Origin: Synechocystis sp. LKSZ1
GTDB taxonomy: Bacteria; Cyanobacteriota; Cyanobacteriia; Cyanobacteriales; Microcystaceae
DNA: 64,000 bases
NCBI RefSeq assembly: GCF_040436315.1
Contig: NZ_AP031572.1
Coordinates: 1,240,001-1,304,000 of the forward strand
Direction: 5' to 3'
Each line of letters opens with the position of its first letter. Position 1 is the stretch's first letter. The position numbers were made by a program, and so were the translations under genes. A model generated the notes under the pieces. That model saw only the letters and a program-made list of their open reading frames with translations. It had not been told where the DNA came from and did not search any database. This document shows, in pieces, positions 37,037 to 45,223 of the stretch.

Positions 37037-39601
37037 CTACTCGGAAACGTGATTGTTTCGTTGGGCAGATTCGAGTTTCTTGATGTCTTGCGGTGACAGT
37101 TGCGGGCGATCGAGTTTCACCGTCAACTTGTTGAGCTTGCCAGTGAAAGCGAATGGCGGCTGATAATCTGCGTCGTTAACGCCGGTCAAGGTATCGGAGC
37201 CAATGTCGAAGCTCTCGTCCCATTGCAGGATCATCGGCAGGGTCTTGGGCATCGTCTTAGTAGCCACCACATTGCCGTCAACTTTGAGCGTACCAACGCC
37301 AGGTCGTCCAACACCGGAGAAGTCATTGAAAGCAAGGGTGCCGGCCCCGAGACCATCGTACTTGAAGTCGAACTCCACAGTGTGCTTGCCAGGGGAGAGC
37401 GCCTCGGTTCCCTCCCATTTTAGTCGCTCCAGGTCAACCATATTCCAGAGCCACACCGGTTTACCCTTGAGTAGGTAAAAGCCATAGCCACCAAAGCGTC
37501 CGCCGGAGGTCAGCATGATACCCTCCGCACCACCTTGGGGCACCTCAATGTCCGCCGTGACGGAATAGGAGGTGTTGAGCAGGAGTGGTGAATCGCCCTG
37601 GGGCAGGCCGACCATCGGCCGGGTGTAAACGAACTCGCTACGGCCTGCGGTGATGTTGGGTCGAGGTGCGACGATGCGGGCCGCCACCGAGGCATCCAAT
37701 GGGAAGACCTGGTGTTTCCGGGCCTCGGCAACGAACTCCTGCCTCATTTCCTTCACCTTCTGCGGGTTTTGCGCCGCAATGTCTTGAGCTTGGGTGAATT
37801 CATTGTTCAGGTTGTAGAGCTGGAATACTTGGTTGTTGAGCGGATCGGGATTAGCGGGGCCAAATGCGTCCCAGGGAGCGCGATTTACCTTAGTGCTGAG
37901 TACCCAACCGTCCTTATATAACGCCCACTGGCCCATCATTTCAAAGTACTGAGTAGTGTGACGCGAAGGGGCCTTGGCGTTCTTAGAGTCGAAGGTGTAG
38001 AGGAAACTGGTGCCTTCAATCGGCGACTGCCGGATGCCGTCAACCACTTCGGGGGGTCGGATGCCAGCGGCTTCGAGGATTGTCGGCACGACATCGATCA
38101 CATGGACAAACTGCTGGCGCAAAGCACCTTTATCCTTAATGCGCGCCGGCCACGACACCACCATGTTCTGGTTAATGCCGCCCAGCCGCGACGCATTTTG
38201 TTTGAACCAGTCAAATGGGGTATCGAAGGCCCACGACCAGCCAGCAGACATATGGTTGTAGGTCTGCTCAGTACCCCAAACATCATAAAACTTCAGCTGT
38301 ACATCGGCGGGCAATTTATTCAAGCCATTGAAGAAAGCCACCTCGTTTGGCGTACCCAGAGGGCCCCCCTCGGCACTGGTCCCGTTGTCGCCGTTGATGT
38401 AGATGATTAGTGTGTTGTCGAGCTTGCCGAGATCCTGGAATTGCTGAACCACTCGCCCGATCTCGTGATCGCTATAGGCGGCGTAGGCGGCGAAGACCTC
38501 GACCTGACGAATGAAGAGCTTCTTCTCGTCAGCCGTGAGTTGATCCCACGGTTTCAGGATGTCACTGGGCCAGGGCGTTAACTTGGCATCCTGGGGAATT
38601 ACGCCGAGTTTCTTCTGGTTCTCAAAGATGCGTTCCCGCAGTTTTTCATAGCCGTCGTCAAACAAGTGCAGGTTGTGAATTTTATCCACCCATTCTTTGG
38701 TCGGATGGTGCGGTGCATGGGTGGCGCCAGGGGCGTACTTGATGAAGATCGGCTTGCTTGGACTGATCTGATTCATTCGCGTCATGTAGTCGATCGCATC
38801 GTCAGCCATGGCGGTGATCAGGTTCCAACTGCCTTCCTGACCCTTGAAGGGATAAATCTGCGTCGTGTTGCGGAATAGGTTGGGTTGCCACTGGTTAGCA
38901 TCGCCACCGACAAAGCCATAGAAGTACTCGAAGCCCATGCCGGTCGGCCACTGGTCAAAGGGGCCAACCTGACTGGCCTGGAACGCGGGCACATTGTGAT
39001 CCTTACCAAACCAAGCGGTGGAATAGCCGTTGTCCTTTAGTATTCGGCCAATCGTCGCTTTGTCTCGTTCAATGATGCTGTTATAGCCGGGGAAGCCGGT
39101 GGACTGCTCAGAAATCACGCCAAACCCGGCAGAGTGATGATTACGTCCGGTAATCAGCGCCGCCCGTGTCGGTGAACACAATGCCGTCGAGAACATCCGG
39201 TTATAACGCAGGCCCTCTCTGGCAATGCGATCCATGGTCGGGGTTGGAATCACTCCGCCGAAGGTGCTCGGTACGCCGAACCCAGCGTCGTCAGTGATGA
39301 TCAGCAGTACGTTGGGGGCATCCTGGGGCGGTACAATGCGGGGTGCCCACCAGGGTTTGGACTGTAGGGCATCGTCCTTGATCACCCCGCCAAATTTGGG
39401 AGCAGGAGCAGGAAGTTGCTCCCCACTGATGGACATGGTGGCACTGGGCGAACCCGGTACGCCGTTAATTTTTTGGGCGAGGACAGGAAACCACCAGAAA
39501 CTAGAGGTCATGACCATCACCAGGGAGAGAAATCCCGCAAAGATTGGCTGAAAATGACCTGGCAGGAGGTACTTCAGAAGAGATTTGAGTTTGCTGAGCA
39601 T
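37037..39601 (-). CDS. Large exported arylsulfatase with C-terminal beta-sandwich
   Basis: 854 residues. An N-terminal signal or anchor helix (FAGFLSLVMVMTSSFWWFPV) precedes the sulfatase domain: metal site ITDDAGFG, canonical formylglycine motif CSPTRAALITGR with Cys142, His of WFGKDHNVPA, and INGDNGTSAEGG. Residues ~690-845 form a beta-sandwich resembling lectin-like domains (GGRFGGYGFYLLKG, TVEFDFKYDG). The maturase FGE is encoded 52 bp upstream on the same strand. The gene looks more GC-rich than both flanks and contains no HIP1 octamer, suggesting separate acquisition. Confidence 0.92.
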   Translation of the reverse strand: MLSKLKSLLKYLLPGHFQPIFAGFLSLVMVMTSSFWWFPVLAQKINGVPGSPSATMSISGEQLPAPAPKFGGVIKDDALQSKPWWAPRIVPPQDAPNVLLIITDDAGFGVPSTFGGVIPTPTMDRIAREGLRYNRMFSTALCSPTRAALITGRNHHSAGFGVISEQSTGFPGYNSIIERDKATIGRILKDNGYSTAWFGKDHNVPAFQASQVGPFDQWPTGMGFEYFYGFVGGDANQWQPNLFRNTTQIYPFKGQEGSWNLITAMADDAIDYMTRMNQISPSKPIFIKYAPGATHAPHHPTKEWVDKIHNLHLFDDGYEKLRERIFENQKKLGVIPQDAKLTPWPSDILKPWDQLTADEKKLFIRQVEVFAAYAAYSDHEIGRVVQQFQDLGKLDNTLIIYINGDNGTSAEGGPLGTPNEVAFFNGLNKLPADVQLKFYDVWGTEQTYNHMSAGWSWAFDTPFDWFKQNASRLGGINQNMVVSWPARIKDKGALRQQFVHVIDVVPTILEAAGIRPPEVVDGIRQSPIEGTSFLYTFDSKNAKAPSRHTTQYFEMMGQWALYKDGWVLSTKVNRAPWDAFGPANPDPLNNQVFQLYNLNNEFTQAQDIAAQNPQKVKEMRQEFVAEARKHQVFPLDASVAARIVAPRPNITAGRSEFVYTRPMVGLPQGDSPLLLNTSYSVTADIEVPQGGAEGIMLTSGGRFGGYGFYLLKGKPVWLWNMVDLERLKWEGTEALSPGKHTVEFDFKYDGLGAGTLAFNDFSGVGRPGVGTLKVDGNVVATKTMPKTLPMILQWDESFDIGSDTLTGVNDADYQPPFAFTGKLNKLTVKLDRPQLSPQDIKKLESAQRNNHVSE

Positions 39602-39653
39602 AGTTAGTCCATAGGGTTGAAGCTGATTTTAGGTTTTACTTAATGCGAGAAAT

Positions 39654-40634
39654 CTAGGATGTCTCCTCTGGAGTGGCCAAACGAAACCCGATATGGGAAG
39701 TCCCGGTATCAGGGGATTGGGCCTCTCGCGCCGAGGGCCGGTAACGACTGCAATAATTTTTAGCGCAGAGAAAGGAACCGCCTTTGATAACGTGTTTAGT
39801 AACGCCGGGATCGCGGGGATCAAAGCTCTGTTTTTTGTCAGCAACCCAGGGATTAATTTTTCCCGCCAACTCATCATGGCCGGGGGCATACCAGTCTTGA
39901 GTCCACTCCCACACATTGCCGGTCATGTCGTACAGGCCGTAACCGTTAGGGGAAAAGGAAGCGACGGGAGCTGTACCTAAATAGCCGTCCTTTCGGGTAT
40001 TGGTGACTGGAAATTTTCCCTGCCAAGTATTAGCCTTTTGAGGGGAATAGGTACTACCCCAGCTAAAAACCTGGTCAGTTAAGCCCCCCCGCGCTGCGAA
40101 TTCCCATTGGGCTTCCGTTGGCAAGGATTTACCGGCCCAGGCCGCGTAGGCTTGGGCATCCTCGTAGGCGATATGAACGACAGGATGATTTTCACGACCG
40201 GTAAGGTCACTATCAGGCCCCTCCGGATGTCGCCAGTTGGCCCCAGTCACCCAATGCCACCAACTAAGTTCGGTAACGGGTTGATCGGGAGGGACGGGAC
40301 GAAACACCACCGAACCGGGTTGTCGTTCTTCCTCGCTGAGGTCAGGAAACTGTTCTACCGAAAGGGGACGTTCGGCGACCGTGACATAACCAGTTGCCTG
40401 AACAAATTGAGCAAATTGGGCGTTGGTGATTTCATGACTATCCATACAAAACGCATTCACTGTAACGGCTTCGGCAGCTCGTTCCTCTATCCATTGGTTA
40501 TCGGCTCCCATCCGAAATGTTCCCCCAGGAATGACCACCATCTCTTCAGGGCAAGCTAAAACCATTGGCTCTAGCAATAGCCAGGCAATAATCGCTAAAC
40601 CCAAAATCCATAATTGCTTCGGAAATACAGCCAT
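39654..40634 (-). CDS. Formylglycine-generating enzyme, apparently exported
   Basis: 326 residues of SUMF1/FGE fold. Family motifs: PGGTFRMGAD, FCMDSHEITNAQFAQFV, HPVVHIAYEDAQAYAAWAGK, LPTEAQWEFAARGG, GNVWEWTQDWY and the active region GGSFLCAKNYCSRYRPSARE with Cys290 and Cys295, matching the copper-binding Cys336/Cys341 pair of human FGE. It converts the cysteine of CxPxR sulfatases to formylglycine. Residues 8-28 are strongly hydrophobic and end VLAC, a loose lipobox, so the enzyme seems exported or lipid-anchored, unlike most bacterial FGEs. It lies directly upstream of the large sulfatase. Confidence 0.93.
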   Translation of the reverse strand: MAVFPKQLWILGLAIIAWLLLEPMVLACPEEMVVIPGGTFRMGADNQWIEERAAEAVTVNAFCMDSHEITNAQFAQFVQATGYVTVAERPLSVEQFPDLSEEERQPGSVVFRPVPPDQPVTELSWWHWVTGANWRHPEGPDSDLTGRENHPVVHIAYEDAQAYAAWAGKSLPTEAQWEFAARGGLTDQVFSWGSTYSPQKANTWQGKFPVTNTRKDGYLGTAPVASFSPNGYGLYDMTGNVWEWTQDWYAPGHDELAGKINPWVADKKQSFDPRDPGVTKHVIKGGSFLCAKNYCSRYRPSAREAQSPDTGTSHIGFRLATPEETS

Positions 40635-40707
40635 AAAACCCGTTGATTAGTGGGATGAACGCATTACCTTTAATGTCGTTTAGGACGATAAATAACTTGT
40701 TTGTTGT

Positions 40708-42048
40708 TTAAGCAATTTTTTGGATAGCGGGTGGATTCCACGTTCCATTTAAGACGGCGGGTTTAGGAGAATACAAACGCAGGGTAACTCCCAATTGACC
40801 CTGGGGAGGAGAGGGCAACCAATTCGTTTCTTGATCCTTGCCAGGGGATTGGGCTTGAATGTAAATATCCAAAGAACCATCGGCATTGTATTGCAAATTA
40901 GAGCGATCGCCTAAGGCAAAACGATTGAGGGAATTGGGGACTTGATACCCTTCGGCATCGTACATCGTAATAGACCAAAACGCCTCTACAGGAGGTAGTT
41001 CCTCTGGCTCAAAATGCAAGATATAGTTATTCTCCCCTTGTAAGGGTTTGCCCTCCGCATCACAAACATTTAAAGGATAAATGGCATCCTCAGGGCAATT
41101 TGCCCCTAAACCCACCATCGTAATAATGGCCCGTTTGAGATAATCATTCCCATACACGCCTACCGTATTGGTATTCATCTGCCAACCATTAATAACTGGA
41201 GCAAGGGTTGGCGTTTTCTCCTTCATGATCTGCAATCCATCTACTACCGCCCGTTTTAATCCAGCTTGTATGGCCGAAGAAGCATTATTAAAATCAAAAC
41301 TTTCCCCTACTTTCAGCCCAATACGCTCTAAACGGGCCAGAATAGACCAATCAGTAACGTGAGGAGTGTGTAATTTCATCAACTCTGCTCCGTAGCTGAA
41401 ATACTGTTCTGCTGTCAGGGTGTTGACCTGAGTCAGAGGATCCGTTTTCATATCTACGGTGGGATCAATTACGGTTTTGACAGGAGTAACAGTTTTACCC
41501 CATTGCGAAAGTGGCGTTAATTTAAGGCTATCCTGAAGGTGATTCACTGCTCCATAGTCTTCGACCCCATTGGTTTGAATTCGTCCAATAATCCAGAAGT
41601 AGGGCGTGGGAGACTCAATTTTCCCGACACCTTCAGGTAATTCCCCTTGCCATTTTTGCGGGACAACGGCGTAATTTTGGGCATGGGTGCCACTGGTACG
41701 CTTACCAGGAACCGCAAACACATCCGTCCACATATCCAAGAGAGGCAGAAGATAATACCGTCCCTGGGTATCTGGCAGAGACAGGATCATCGGCTCCGGA
41801 GTAATATCAACCCATGCCAGCGTATATAACGTATCGAAATTGGGACGCACGACAACTCGTAAATCGGCAGGAGGAAATTGTCGCAAACTCTGAAATTCAT
41901 TCACAGGGCCAAATCCAGGCTTTTCTCCTGATAGATAGTTGGTAAAAACCTTGCGGGATACATCCATCGTGATTAAGGGATAGAAATAGTGATAAGCCTC
42001 AATACCGATTTCATAGGCTTGTTTTTCGCTGACAAGGTTCATATTCAT
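40708..42048 (-). CDS. DUF1254/DUF1214 protein, no signal peptide
   Basis: 446 residues. The N-terminal DUF1254 domain (QAYEIGIEAYHYFYPLITMD, RPNFDTLYTLAWVDIT) is followed by a C-terminal DUF1214 domain (AFWSITMYDAEGYQVPNSLNRFALGDR, DIYIQAQSPG, LGVTLRLYSP). No signal peptide precedes the domain, unlike the second copy at 42781-44403. These proteins occur widely near sulfatases and hydrolases, but no reaction is established. HIP1 at 40913. Confidence 0.85.
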   Translation of the reverse strand: MNMNLVSEKQAYEIGIEAYHYFYPLITMDVSRKVFTNYLSGEKPGFGPVNEFQSLRQFPPADLRVVVRPNFDTLYTLAWVDITPEPMILSLPDTQGRYYLLPLLDMWTDVFAVPGKRTSGTHAQNYAVVPQKWQGELPEGVGKIESPTPYFWIIGRIQTNGVEDYGAVNHLQDSLKLTPLSQWGKTVTPVKTVIDPTVDMKTDPLTQVNTLTAEQYFSYGAELMKLHTPHVTDWSILARLERIGLKVGESFDFNNASSAIQAGLKRAVVDGLQIMKEKTPTLAPVINGWQMNTNTVGVYGNDYLKRAIITMVGLGANCPEDAIYPLNVCDAEGKPLQGENNYILHFEPEELPPVEAFWSITMYDAEGYQVPNSLNRFALGDRSNLQYNADGSLDIYIQAQSPGKDQETNWLPSPPQGQLGVTLRLYSPKPAVLNGTWNPPAIQKIA

Positions 42049-42110
42049 AGATTATTTCATCTTTTAGGAATGGATAAAAAAACGATCGCAATAGTATTAG
42101 GAAAGAAATC

Positions 42111-42144
42111 GCAATATGTATTGCTAGTCGCTTATAAAAGCGAC
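42111..42144 (-). other. Two tandem perfect hairpins between pilin-like and DUF1254 genes
   Basis: GCAATA-TG-TATTGC (42111-42124) and GTCGCTT-ATAA-AAGCGAC (42127-42144) stand two bases apart in the 105-bp gap. Neither is followed by a T run on the minus strand, so simple intrinsic termination is unlikely; an mRNA-processing or attenuation element, or a small mobile palindrome, are alternatives. Confidence 0.5.
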
Positions 42145-42153
42145 CCATGTAAC

Positions 42154-42681
42154 CTATTCATTAACCATTGATGCAGGAACTTGTACGGAGAAATCTCCAC
42201 AAATTACAGCCAGCTTAGTCGGATTATTCAGGTCAGTTCCTCTGACTAGTTGGGGATCCGCCGGCCGGGTTTGACCGGGTTGGGTATTTTGACAAATGAT
42301 AGTCGTAATTTGGGGATTTTGGCCGGGGGTAATAAAAGCGGCGCCAACGTAGGCCTTGAGTTGGCTCGACAGGGGAGATTGGGCAGGAATTAGATAACTG
42401 TAGGCAGCTTCCGAGGTAGTCCGCACCGCGTAGTCAAAGGTATTCGGTAAAGTAATACCAAAATCCTGCTGAATATTGTCAACTTGGGCTCGGAAATTGC
42501 CATTATTTTGGTAGTAGGTTCGCTGGCCCTCTGTCATTTTGGCGACAGCCTTGAGGGCCGCATTTTGGGCTTGATCCACGGAGGTATCCTGAGCAGAGAC
42601 AGGGGCCATGGCTAAAAAACTTGGTTCTGAAAAGCCCAAGACTGTCAAAGGTGTTACTGCTAGTAAAAAAAGAGAGAATTT
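42154..42681 (-). CDS. Secreted type IV pilin-like (G/H family) protein
   Basis: About 175 residues from ATG 42681 (MKFSLFLLAVTPLTVLG); 11 codons may extend upstream. The body resembles cyanobacterial type IV pilin-like G/H proteins: AAVAKMTEGQRTYYQNNG-type segment, FDYAVRTT, YLIPAQ and AYVGAAF. The N-terminus, however, is an ordinary Sec signal (ending near PVSAQD) with no prepilin GFTLVE motif, so it cannot be processed by prepilin peptidase and is probably a free periplasmic or secreted protein. It lies between two DUF1254 genes. Confidence 0.75.
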   Translation of the reverse strand, partial: KFSLFLLAVTPLTVLGFSEPSFLAMAPVSAQDTSVDQAQNAALKAVAKMTEGQRTYYQNNGNFRAQVDNIQQDFGITLPNTFDYAVRTTSEAAYSYLIPAQSPLSSQLKAYVGAAFITPGQNPQITTIICQNTQPGQTRPADPQLVRGTDLNNPTKLAVICGDFSVQVPASMVNE

Positions 42682-42780
42682 CATTAAATTTACCAATTTA
42701 CTTGATGAAGACACTGAGTAAAAACTCTAATCCTGTAAGGAATAGGAAAGCGTATGGAGACAACTCGTCAATCCAGCAGA

Positions 42781-44403
42781 TTATTTCAGTAATTCGATCT
42801 CCCCTGGTCGCCAAGTTTTGTCAAACCAAGGTTCTAATGGGCCGTAAAGCCGAAGAATCGTGTTCCAACCCGTGCCCGGAATCGTCTGCACCCAATTATT
42901 CTCCTTACCAGCGGCCGGTTTTGGCCCGAAATAGATATCCACAGATCCATCAGCATTAACCAAAAGCCCCTTCGTCTGACTACTGACACTGGGAAACTGT
43001 TGATCCGTCTGAATCTGCGATCGCGTCTGGTTGCTATAAAGAATGACTGACCAGAAATCTTTAACAGGAATATTGGGCGGTAAACGGAGACGATAACTCT
43101 TGCCACCATCGAGGAGATTACCCGTGTTATCACGGGCTGTCCAAGCATATTGAGAACCCAATCCGACCATTTTTTCTTCCATCGCAGGAGTAACCCCCGT
43201 CGCCATGAAATAGTAATAGATATAAGCATCCAGGTTCAGAACATCAGGCTGGGTTTGGAACTTATAGCCACCAATGAAAGGTAACTGCCAAGCACTGTTC
43301 GGATAGTAATAAGCCTCCTTCTGTCGATTGTGAAAGGAAATTGCCCGTGCCGTCGCATCCCCCACTGCCGCCGCTTCCGTCAGAATTTTTTTCATCCGTT
43401 CATCAGGCTTGAAAGGTTTGCCTTTTTGAATACCAATAGAGGCGTAGTAACCCAGTCGAATTTGATCGAGAGATTCACTCGGCTCTTCTTGTACCACTTG
43501 ATTGAGCAGTTCCCAGAAACGATAATCGGCAGGTGCAACCGTATTAAACGGCTTGCCCGACATATTCACAAAATTCAAAGCAGGGGGATTGTTGGCACTG
43601 TTGAGGGGATAAATTTTTGTGTTCTTTGTCACCAACTCAACCCCCGGTTTCGGGTCGCCCTTGACCAAAAAACTGCGCCAAGGAATCCAAATATTAAAAG
43701 TCGGTGATTTCACCACGTTGTAACCCGAGGGAATTTCTCCTTTGTAGCCTGGGGGTAAAAACAGGTACTTTCCGCCTTGTCCCTTATCAGGGCCAGTAAT
43801 GCCGACATCAATCACCCAGCGAAACCAAGTATCATTAACGGTTCCTAATACTTTTGGGGGAACTTCTAAGACTAACGGCCCCTTCGTCAGATCAAGCCAT
43901 GTCCAACTATAAACGGTGTTGTCATTGGCAGTCAGGAAAATTGATCGCGAATCCAAAAGTTGCTCGAAAATTGGCACAACGGTATTCACTGGCCCCAAGG
44001 TACGGATCGCGTTACGGTTGGCCGCTTGGCTAACGGCAGGTATTGCCAATAAGTAAGCTTGAACAGCCCGTTGAAAGTCGAGGTTATCGTAGAGTTTTTT
44101 CGCTGTTGCTTCGTCTGGAAAACCATCAAAGAAATTGAGCGTTCCTAGACGAGTCTCCACTTTGGCGGGTGACGCAATTCCTGGGGGGAGGGGAGTTGAG
44201 AACTTTAATTTAGGGTTGGCAGGATCACCTGTCAGAGATTGTCCGTTACTGGGGGAAGCTATCGCTATCAAGTTGGCTGTGACAATTAGCAATCCAATGG
44301 TTAGCCTGTTGAGTGATACACGCTTGTTCGTATTTTGTTTTTTGGCGAGTTGCAGTTGCTTAAACCACAGCCAATACAGGGAAGAGAAGAAATAGGAAAG
44401 CAT
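42781..44403 (-). CDS. Exported DUF1254/DUF1214 protein
   Basis: 540 residues. A hydrophobic N-terminal segment (LTIGLLIVTANLIAIASPS, residues 33-51) indicates export. DUF1254 spans roughly residues 120-250 (DNTVYSWTWLDLTKGPLVLE) and DUF1214 roughly 410-535 (KDFWSVILYSNQTRSQIQ, DIYFGPKPAAGKENNW, NTILRLYGPLEPWF). It is a divergent paralogue of the 446-residue protein downstream; the compartments differ. HIP1 at 43017-43024. No catalytic mechanism is known for the family. Confidence 0.85.
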   Translation of the reverse strand: MLSYFFSSLYWLWFKQLQLAKKQNTNKRVSLNRLTIGLLIVTANLIAIASPSNGQSLTGDPANPKLKFSTPLPPGIASPAKVETRLGTLNFFDGFPDEATAKKLYDNLDFQRAVQAYLLAIPAVSQAANRNAIRTLGPVNTVVPIFEQLLDSRSIFLTANDNTVYSWTWLDLTKGPLVLEVPPKVLGTVNDTWFRWVIDVGITGPDKGQGGKYLFLPPGYKGEIPSGYNVVKSPTFNIWIPWRSFLVKGDPKPGVELVTKNTKIYPLNSANNPPALNFVNMSGKPFNTVAPADYRFWELLNQVVQEEPSESLDQIRLGYYASIGIQKGKPFKPDERMKKILTEAAAVGDATARAISFHNRQKEAYYYPNSAWQLPFIGGYKFQTQPDVLNLDAYIYYYFMATGVTPAMEEKMVGLGSQYAWTARDNTGNLLDGGKSYRLRLPPNIPVKDFWSVILYSNQTRSQIQTDQQFPSVSSQTKGLLVNADGSVDIYFGPKPAAGKENNWVQTIPGTGWNTILRLYGPLEPWFDKTWRPGEIELLK

Positions 44404-44443
44404 CCAATTTTACCTATTGATAATTATGAAGAAAAACTAACCA

Positions 44444-45223
44444 TTAAGGGGCCGGAACCACCCGGTAATAAATGCCATTGGCCCCGTAGGACGGACTGAA
44501 CCAAACTCCGTTGTAGAGATAGTAGGTGGTATTGCCAATGGTCTGAAGCATGGCTCCCATGGGTAAGGTCGGGTAAATGGCCCCCATCGCATAAGCTGTA
44601 CTAGCGGCAGTGGCTCCGGCCGTATAACCGTCGGTATAGGCATTATTGGTGGCAGCAGTCGCTGTAGCGGCCCCAATGACGGCCCCGGTTGCAGCGGCCC
44701 CGGCCGCGGCCCAGCCGCCACAGTTATAACAGCCTGCACCATAGGTATTGACTACCGTTGGCGGATGGTAGGTGGCGTAGTCCCCCCCGTAGTAACGGTT
44801 GTAACCACCATAAACTGACGTACCGTAGGCACTAGTTCCTTGCCAATAGCCATCACCCCCCGAGGCCGTTCCGCCTCGATACCCAGTACCACTCCAGGAA
44901 CCATCACTTCCCGAGGCCGTCCCCCCGCGAAAACCATCTGCACTCCAAGAGCCATCATCCCCAGAGGCCGTCGTGCCCCGAAAACCCGTACCACTCCAGG
45001 AGCCGTCACTTCCGGAAGCGGTTCCTCCTCGATAGCCACTGGCACTCCAGGAACCATCACTTCCCGAGGCCGTTCCTCGAAAACCACTCGCACTCCAAGA
45101 GCCTCCTCCGGCATGCATCCAAGCCGTTGCGGGCCGACAAAAGAGAGGAAGCGATACAGCTGTTGCAAGGAGGCCGATGGTTAGGCTGATTACAAGCTGA
45201 TCATTGGTTTTAGGTTTAATCAT
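44444..45223 (-). CDS. Secreted Gly/Ser repeat protein with Ala-rich middle and conserved tail
   Basis: 259 residues. After a signal segment (LVISLTIGLLATAVSLPLF) come five 16-17-residue repeats of the type GSWSASGYRGGTASGSD (residues 41-124), then a Tyr/Gly-rich segment, an Ala-rich low-complexity stretch (~160-215) and a compact tail NTTYYLYNGVWFSPSYG...YYRVVPAP that looks like a small cell-wall or surface module. The start overlaps the upstream DUF2092 stop (ATGA). It is probably secreted or surface-exposed; function unknown. Confidence 0.72.
   Translation of the reverse strand: MIKPKTNDQLVISLTIGLLATAVSLPLFCRPATAWMHAGGGSWSASGFRGTASGSDGSWSASGYRGGTASGSDGSWSGTGFRGTTASGDDGSWSADGFRGGTASGSDGSWSGTGYRGGTASGGDGYWQGTSAYGTSVYGGYNRYYGGDYATYHPPTVVNTYGAGCYNCGGWAAAGAAATGAVIGAATATAATNNAYTDGYTAGATAASTAYAMGAIYPTLPMGAMLQTIGNTTYYLYNGVWFSPSYGANGIYYRVVPAP
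44852..45103 (-). repeat. Five tandem 48-51-bp coding repeats
   Basis: In-frame repeats encoding GSW-S-x-x-G-[FY]-RG-T-ASG-x-D units inside the secreted repeat protein. The unit length is a multiple of three and substitutions are mostly conservative, so these are protein repeats and not a CRISPR or intergenic array. Confidence 0.85.

Noticed and set aside
37100-38410. Several plus-strand frames across the large sulfatase
   Set aside because: They are shadows of a well-supported 854-residue sulfatase on the other strand.
44852-45103. Possible CRISPR-like array
   Set aside because: Units are contiguous, in-frame 16-17-codon repeats without spacers.
44752-45168. 138-codon Arg/Pro-rich minus-strand frame
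   Set aside because: It is an alternate frame through the tandem repeats of the Gly/Ser protein; the other frame has a signal peptide and conserved tail.
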